NCBI GenBank assembly: GCA_964344965.1
Contig: CAYFPJ010000005.1
Location: 1 to 64,000 of the forward strand
Direction: 5' to 3'
Source of the DNA: UM-FILTER-37-12 sp964344965
GTDB lineage: Bacteria > Patescibacteriota > Patescibacteriia > Magasanikbacterales > UBA922
DNA length: 64,000 nucleotides
Part shown: one piece after another, positions 59,296 through 64,000 of the stretch
Layout of the letters: the number at the start of each line of letters is the position of its first letter
Numbering within the stretch: the first letter of the stretch is position 1
Program-made: the position numbers and the translations under genes
Notes under the pieces: model-generated
Databases searched by the model: none
What the model saw: the letters and a program-made list of their open reading frames with translations, nothing else
What the model was told of the DNA's origin: nothing

Positions 59296-60297
59296 ATGAA
59301 GCAATATCTCAAAAAACTTACAGCTAGAGAAGGCCTGTCCGAAGAAGAATCTTACCAGGTTATGAATACCATTGCCAAAGGTGAGGCTGACAATGTGGTG
59401 ACTGCTGCTTTTCTTACAGCTCTTGCTATGAAAGGTGAGACTGTAGACGAAGTGGCTGGAATGGTGAGAGCAATGCGAGAACATATGGTATCTGTTGATA
59501 TTGATTATGATGCTCTTGATACTTGTGGCACGGGAGGAGATGGAGCGCATACGATCAATATTTCGACCATAGTTGCTTTTGTTTGTGCGGCTGCTGGCGT
59601 AAAAGTGGCCAAGCATGGTAATAGATCTGTCAGCTCCAAGTGTGGGAGTTTTGATGTCCTTGAAAAATTGGGAGTACGTATTGATTTAAATTCTGATCAA
59701 GTCAAACAATGTCTTGATGCTGTCGGGATTGGTTGTATCTTTGCCCCAAATTTTCATCTGGCTATGAAATATGTCGTCCCAGTACGTAGAGCACTTGGTA
59801 TCCGTACCGTCTTTAATTTTATGGGGCCCCTACTCAATCCTGCCCAAGCCACTCACCAGCTGATTGGTGTATCTTCACGCGAGATGGCAGAGAAGCTGGG
59901 TGAGATTATGATGAGATTGGGCTCCAAAAAAGTTATCTTGGTGAATAGTGATGATGGGCTCGATGAAGTAAGCATTGCTGCCCCAACGCAAGTCTACGAA
60001 TTTGTCCAAGGTGAGAAAATGAAAGAATACAAGATAGAGCCAGAACAAAAATATTTACTAGAAGAGATCAGGGGTGGAGATGTCGAGGAAAATTCACGAC
60101 TTATGAAAGATATTCTAGCTGGAAATGGCACAGATGCTCATAATGGATGTATTACCATCAATGCTGGCATGGCATTTTTGGTTGCAGGAGTTGTTGAGAA
60201 TTTTACAGAAGGAAAAAACAAAGCAATGGAAATTTTGAAAAGCGGAAAGGCTCTAGAAAAATTTGAACAATTAGTAGGGTTCACAAAAGGGTTATGA
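59296..60297 (+). CDS. trpD: Anthranilate phosphoribosyltransferase
   Basis: Adds phosphoribose from PRPP to anthranilate. LDTCGTGGDGAHTINIST (PRPP loop), KHGNRSVSSKCGSFDVLEKLG, FAPNFHLAMKYVVPVRRALG, FNFMGPLLNPA and the metal-binding DGLDEVSI are all visible. Length 333 is standard. Its stop overlaps the trpC start (ATGA). Confidence 0.96.
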   Translation: MKQYLKKLTAREGLSEEESYQVMNTIAKGEADNVVTAAFLTALAMKGETVDEVAGMVRAMREHMVSVDIDYDALDTCGTGGDGAHTINISTIVAFVCAAAGVKVAKHGNRSVSSKCGSFDVLEKLGVRIDLNSDQVKQCLDAVGIGCIFAPNFHLAMKYVVPVRRALGIRTVFNFMGPLLNPAQATHQLIGVSSREMAEKLGEIMMRLGSKKVILVNSDDGLDEVSIAAPTQVYEFVQGEKMKEYKIEPEQKYLLEEIRGGDVEENSRLMKDILAGNGTDAHNGCITINAGMAFLVAGVVENFTEGKNKAMEILKSGKALEKFEQLVGFTKGL

Positions 60298-61142
60298 TCT
60301 TAGATGACATTTATAAATATAAAATTGTTGAGCTGGCAAAAAAGAAAAATCTCGTTTCTCTTGGTGCCATAAAAGAAAAAGCTTTAAAATTAAATCGTGA
60401 AGTTCGATATTTTCCAAATTCTTTGTCTTCTACAGGTATTAGCTTAATCGCCGAGATCAAATATGCTTCTCCATCAGAAGGAAAAATTTTGAATATCATT
60501 GATGTGGAAGAGAGAGCGCACACTTATGAATCTGCCGGAGCGTCGGCAATCTCTGTCTTGACTGACGAAAAATATTTTGCTGGTGATCTGTCATTTTTGA
60601 ACCTAGTACGTGGCAAGACCAGTATTCCGATTTTGCGAAAAGATTTTCTTTTTGATCCGTATCATATTTACGAAAGTTATGTTCATGGTGCTGATGCGGT
60701 GTTATTGATTGCTCGGATGCTTGATGAAAATCAACTCCAGACATTGGTGACGCTTACTCATGATTTGGGTCTTTTTTGTTTGGTAGAAATCAGGAGCAAG
60801 GAAGAATTGGAAAAAGTCTTGCAAACAGACGCTCGTGTCATTGGAATCAACACCAGAGATTTGCAAACTTTTGAAGTTGACTTGAGTATTTTGAATAAAT
60901 TAATTCCAATGATTCCTAAAGATAAAACAATTGTCGCAGAATCGGGAATTCATAATGTTGAAAATGTGAGATTTGTAAAGAGTGCTGGAGCAAATGCCAT
61001 CTTAGTCGGCACTTCACTGATGAAGACAAACAACGTGAAGAAAAAGATTAGCGAACTGTTGGAAGTTGATTTTGTTGATGAAGTGGTAACTGGTAATCAG
61101 TACCCTCTGGGGCATCCCTCTACGGGGATAACTAGTAACTAG
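60294..61142 (+). CDS. trpC: Indole-3-glycerol phosphate synthase
   Basis: TIM-barrel enzyme closing the indole ring. LIAEIKYASPSEG (Lys, Glu), SVLTDEKYFAGDLSFL, PILRKDFLFDPYHIYES, VEIRSKEELE, GINTRDLQTFEVD and VAESGIHNVENV are typical. The C-terminal ~20 residues (VVTGNQYPLGHPSTGITSN) are beyond the normal end and are coded by GTAACTG/GTAATCA-type heptamers, so the 282-residue length is inflated. Copy 6 of the 145-bp element follows 9 bp later. Confidence 0.95.
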   Translation: MILDDIYKYKIVELAKKKNLVSLGAIKEKALKLNREVRYFPNSLSSTGISLIAEIKYASPSEGKILNIIDVEERAHTYESAGASAISVLTDEKYFAGDLSFLNLVRGKTSIPILRKDFLFDPYHIYESYVHGADAVLLIARMLDENQLQTLVTLTHDLGLFCLVEIRSKEELEKVLQTDARVIGINTRDLQTFEVDLSILNKLIPMIPKDKTIVAESGIHNVENVRFVKSAGANAILVGTSLMKTNNVKKKISELLEVDFVDEVVTGNQYPLGHPSTGITSN

Positions 61143-61151
61143 AGTTTTTTG

Positions 61152-61296
61152 AATCTTTAAGCGGTTTTATTCCTCGATGCTTGCATCGAAAAAGTGAAAA
61201 CTAACATTGGTTGAAATAAGATTTTCTGCCAATACCCCGCAGCTTGCTGCGGGGATGGCCCGATGAAGTCTTACTTAAACCAAATTTACTTTTATT
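61152..61296 (+). repeat. 145-bp dispersed element, copy 6
   Basis: Same sequence, sense to the trp operon, between trpC and trpF, ending 6 nt before the trpF ATG. Confidence 0.95.
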
Positions 61297-61302
61297 TTTT
61301 TT

Positions 61303-61911
61303 ATGCAGACGTCGATTAAAATTTGCGGGATAACATCTCAGGAAGATGCTCTTTTGGCTGCAGGTGCTGGTGCAACGCATCTTGGATTTATCATCGATGT
61401 AGAGAGCAGCAAAAGAAATATGAATCGAGAAACTGTTGCAAAAATTGTGCAACATGTAAAAAATCAATATCCAGATATAATTTGCGTAGGAGTATTTGTA
61501 GATAAATCTTTTGATGGTGTAGTAGACATTGTCAGAAAATGTAAATTGGATGTGGTTCAACTGCACGGTGATGAAAGTGTGGAGTTTTGCCAGAAGCTTA
61601 GGAATTTTGTAAAAGTTTACAAAGCAATTATCATCAACTCAGAAAAAGATCTAGAATTGATAAAAAAATATGATGGTGTTGTGAACAGAATTTTACTCGA
61701 TGCTGGCAGAGGAAGCGGTAAACAAATTAATTTTGACTTACTGAAAGGAATAGAAGTAGATATTCTTGCTGGTGGTATTACTCCTGACAATGTCGTAAGT
61801 ATTGTTGAAAATGTTCAGCCACAGATGGTCGATGTGAGCAGTGGGGTGGAGGTGGAACCATGTAGGAAAAGTGAGGCTCTGGTTACAGAGTTATTTTCTA
61901 AGTTATTTTGA
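61303..61911 (+). CDS. trpF: Phosphoribosylanthranilate isomerase
   Basis: Amadori rearrangement before the TrpC step. IKICGITSQEDALLAAGAGATHLGF (catalytic Cys), VGVFVDKSFDGVV, DVVQLHGDES, ILLDAGRGSGKQINFDLL and ILAGGITPDNV with DVSSGVE near the end, quoted in part. Length 202 is normal. Its stop TGA (61909-61911) uses the first base of copy 7 of the 145-bp element. Confidence 0.95.
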   Translation: MQTSIKICGITSQEDALLAAGAGATHLGFIIDVESSKRNMNRETVAKIVQHVKNQYPDIICVGVFVDKSFDGVVDIVRKCKLDVVQLHGDESVEFCQKLRNFVKVYKAIIINSEKDLELIKKYDGVVNRILLDAGRGSGKQINFDLLKGIEVDILAGGITPDNVVSIVENVQPQMVDVSSGVEVEPCRKSEALVTELFSKLF

Positions 61912-62055
61912 ATCTTTAAGCGGTTTTATTCCTCGATGCTTGCATCGAAAAAGTGAAAACTAACATTGGTTGAAATAAGATTTTCTGCCAATACCCCGCA
62001 GCTTGCTGCGGGGATGGCCCGATGAAGTCTTACTTAAACCAAATTTACTTTTATT
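61911..62055 (+). repeat. 145-bp dispersed element, copy 7
   Basis: Same sequence, sense orientation, starting within the trpF stop codon. With copy 6 it brackets trpF. The rest of the gap (62056-62171) holds an inverted repeat GTTTAATCTGCTGT (62097-62110) / ACAGCAGATTAAAC (62127-62140) just before trpB. Confidence 0.95.
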
Positions 62056-62171
62056 TACAAAATTATCAACAAATTCGTTGCAATCTGTTTAAATTTGTTT
62101 AATCTGCTGTCCAATATCCAATAAAAACAGCAGATTAAACAGATTATAACGGATTAAAGCAGATAATTATT

Positions 62172-63434
62172 ATGAATTTATTTTCCAAGACACAATTTGA
62201 TGCTGATGATAATGGTTACTTCGGTGAATTTGGCGGTAGCTATGTGCCAGAGCTTTTGGTTTCTACGCTGGCTAAACTGACTAGTGCCTATGAAGAAGCC
62301 AAGCAAGACCAGAAATTTACAGATGATTTGCAAGATTTATATAAAAATTACGCTGGTCGTCCGACGCCATTATACTTTGCTTCTCGTCTGACAGAAGAAC
62401 TTGGCGGAGCCAAAATATATTTGAAAATGGAAGGACTGTTGCACACTGGGGCTCATAAGATAAATCACTGTCTCGGACAGGCCTTGCTTGCCAAGAGGAT
62501 GGGAAAGAAACGCCTGATTGCAGAGACTGGTGCTGGTCAGCATGGTCTGGCTACTGCTACTGTCGCTGCCAAGTTTGGATATGAGTGCACTATTTATATG
62601 GGGGCAGTCGACTATGCCCGCCAACGTCCAAATGTATTCTGGATGGAGCAGCTTGGGGCCAAAGTAGTACCTGTAGAATACGGAACCAAGAGATTGAAGG
62701 ACGCAGTGATGGCTGCTCTCCAGGATTGGATGGGAGATGTGGAAGATAGCTACTATCTTCTCGGGTCTGCTCTTGGTCCACACCCTTATCCATCTATGGT
62801 CAGAGATTTTCAGCGTATTATCGGAGTGGAGGTAGAATCTCAATTAGAAACTCTCGAAGGAGGTAAGCCAGATTATCTAGTTGCCTGCGTAGGTGGTGGG
62901 AGCAATGCTATTGGGCTATTTCATAATTTTCTTGACGATGAAAATGTGAAGATGATCGGAGTGGAAGCTGGCGGAAAAGGTAGTAGTGTTGGTGAAAATG
63001 CAGCACGCTTGCAAGATAGCCCAGAAGTCGGAGTAGCTGAAGGGTATAAGTCATATTTTTTACAAGACAGTGACGGTAACATCGCTCCAACACACAGTAT
63101 TTCTGCTGGCCTTGATTATGCTGGTATTGGTCCGCAGCATGCCCATCTTTTCCAAAAAGGAAGAGTTGATTATGTATCTGTAAGTGACGAAGAGGTCCTA
63201 CAAGCATTCCAAAAATTAGCAAAAACAGAAGGAATTTTCCCAGCTCTTGAATCAGCGCATGCTGTAGCGGGAGCAATACGACTTGCTCCAAAATGTAAAA
63301 AAGATGAAGTAATGGTGATAAATATTTCTGGCCGTGGTGATAAGGATTTATTTATTACCGCAGAAAAACTTGGAGGAGAATCGTGGAGAGAATATTTGCA
63401 GGAACAAGCTAGTGGTGATGATACGTCTGTTTGA
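62172..63434 (+). CDS. trpB: Tryptophan synthase beta chain
   Basis: PLP enzyme joining indole and serine. FGEFGGSYVPELL, RPTPLYFASRL, KMEGLLHTGAHKINHCLGQ with the PLP-binding Lys in HKIN, ETGAGQHGLATATVAAKFG, VACVGGGSNAIG and HSISAGLDYAGIGPQHA, all quoted in part. Family-typical length with a short extra tail (QEQASGDDTSV). TrpB1 type, expected to pair with TrpA. Confidence 0.97.
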   Translation: MNLFSKTQFDADDNGYFGEFGGSYVPELLVSTLAKLTSAYEEAKQDQKFTDDLQDLYKNYAGRPTPLYFASRLTEELGGAKIYLKMEGLLHTGAHKINHCLGQALLAKRMGKKRLIAETGAGQHGLATATVAAKFGYECTIYMGAVDYARQRPNVFWMEQLGAKVVPVEYGTKRLKDAVMAALQDWMGDVEDSYYLLGSALGPHPYPSMVRDFQRIIGVEVESQLETLEGGKPDYLVACVGGGSNAIGLFHNFLDDENVKMIGVEAGGKGSSVGENAARLQDSPEVGVAEGYKSYFLQDSDGNIAPTHSISAGLDYAGIGPQHAHLFQKGRVDYVSVSDEEVLQAFQKLAKTEGIFPALESAHAVAGAIRLAPKCKKDEVMVINISGRGDKDLFITAEKLGGESWREYLQEQASGDDTSV

Positions 63435-63440
63435 CTGCCG

Positions 63441-63520
63441 GCAACCCACCACCTGTCCTCCTCCCTTAATCCTAAAGGATCAGTGTTCCCTGAAAAGGGA
63501 GGAGGGACGTACTAATAAAT
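63441..63520 (+). repeat. Partial copy of the 46377 palindromic element
   Basis: GCAACCCACCACCTGTCCTC then GGGAGGAGGGACGTACTAAT match the left half of 46377-46560. It lies between trpB and trpA. Confidence 0.75.
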
Positions 63521-63537
63521 TTGTGGATGTTTTTTAT

Positions 63538-64000
63538 ATGAATGACATACATAAAAGATACGAAAAAATCAAAAAAGAAAATAGGATGGGTCTGATGACC
63601 CACGTGGTTTTGGGTTATCCAGATCCCTCTACCACTAGCGATATTGTTCTTGCGATGATTGAGGAGGGCGTGGATTTCATAGAGCTCCAGATTCCATTTT
63701 CTGATCCGTTTGGTGATGGTCCGACAATTCACAATGCCAATACAAAGTCTTTGGCAAAAGGCTTTCATACGGAAGATGCTTTTTCTTTTGTTCAGGATCT
63801 GTACCAAAAAAATGATATCCAGATTCCGCTTCTTTTCATGACATATTATAATGTGGTCTTTCATTATGGGATTGAAAAATTTTGTCAAAAAGCAGAAGAA
63901 GCGGGGATTGATGGACTCATCGTCCCGGATTATGATTTTTTCGCAGAGGAGTACGATCATTTTTTGGAAATTGCCAAAAAATATAATTTAGTATTAATTA
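63538..64000 (+). CDS. trpA: Tryptophan synthase alpha chain, 3'-truncated by window
   Basis: Cleaves indole-glycerol phosphate to indole. ATG 63538 opens MNDIHKRYEKIKKENRMG; LMTHVVLGYPD, FIELQIPFSDPFGDGPTI (catalytic Glu and Asp kept; LADGPTI is usual) and the later LLFMTYYNVVF and DGLIVPDYDF match TrpA. 154 codons are present, with no stop before the window edge. The last gene seen of trpEGDCFBA. Confidence 0.93.
   Translation, partial: MNDIHKRYEKIKKENRMGLMTHVVLGYPDPSTTSDIVLAMIEEGVDFIELQIPFSDPFGDGPTIHNANTKSLAKGFHTEDAFSFVQDLYQKNDIQIPLLFMTYYNVVFHYGIEKFCQKAEEAGIDGLIVPDYDFFAEEYDHFLEIAKKYNLVLI

Noticed and set aside
61201..61566. ORF ending SKFGLSKTSSGHPRSKLRG (also inside 2660-3103)
   Set aside because: That tail is simply the 145-bp element read on its minus strand; there is no sign of selection on it as protein.
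1..64000. Alternative genetic code (UGA as Gly, as in Gracilibacteria/SR1)
   Set aside because: trpF and the 54736-56160 gene end cleanly at TGA, and conserved Trp residues use TGG.
1..64000. tRNA or rRNA genes
   Set aside because: No cloverleaf with GTTCGAATC-type T-arms or 16S/23S signature sequence was seen on either strand by eye.

Overview
The window is an AT-rich, gene-dense bacterial chromosome segment using the standard code: TGA, TAA and TAG all end recognisable genes and Trp is TGG. Gene content suggests a candidate-phyla-radiation (Patescibacteria)-like or otherwise uncultured lineage. Signs are small single-TM proteins, SEDS RodA, DUF3048, PEP-mobile-domain and DUF559 proteins, RNase J, few visible Shine-Dalgarno sites, and scattered ribosomal genes. 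This assignment is inference; no rRNA is present to settle it. Unusually for such lineages, the window encodes most of de novo pyrimidine, dTMP and tryptophan synthesis. One 100-N assembly gap lies at 28940-29039.

Layout. 1-0.8 kb: an unknown basic protein. 0.8-10.2 kb (minus): purA, then a pyrimidine cluster in the order pyrB-pyrI-ydeI-like-pyrC-ornithine-carbamoyltransferase-like-pyrD-(EamA transporter)-pyrE-pyrF. The transporter is split by two copies of a 145-bp repeat. 10.3-12.4 kb: HicB-like gene, a Panacea-type toxin-antitoxin pair, and a repeat/inverted-repeat structure. 12.4-20.1 kb (minus): gatB, then a dTMP cluster (dCMP deaminase, kinase, dut, thyA, dfrA, tmk). 20.2-22.2 kb: rplA and a Phd/ParE-type pair. 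22.2-28.5 kb: a giant ~2000-residue protein with a zinc ribbon and tandem novel repeats, plus a small partner. 28.7-31.4 kb: gapped coiled-coil gene, Kazal lipoprotein, D-2-hydroxyacid dehydrogenase. 31.5-33.5 kb: secE-nusG-[IVP cassette]-rplK. 34-38 kb: recQ flanked by two DUF559 genes. 38-53 kb: gyrB, a membrane protein, rodA, rplY, DUF3048, prmC-prfA, rpmE, secG, a peptide-binding protein, RNase J. 53-56.5 kb: TrmB-type regulator, HD hydrolase, PEP-mobile-domain protein, TrpR-like regulator with its own palindromic operator. 56.68-57.08 kb: a GC-rich, apparently structured RNA I cannot name. 57.2-64 kb: trpE-G-D-C-F-B-A, with trpA cut by the window edge.

Non-coding structure is the most unusual aspect. 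A 145-bp element occurs seven times with no differences that I can see; it breaks one gene twice and sits between trp genes and in the rpmE leader. A second class of sequence has 7-nt periodicity, often folded back on itself. It fills many intergenic gaps, brackets both four-helix-bundle (23S-IVP/S23) genes as inverted repeats, and extends or interrupts coding sequences (four tracts in prmC; tails of trpG, trpC and the 18982 kinase; head of tmk). A third class is long C/G-rich palindromes, two of them next to DUF559 genes.
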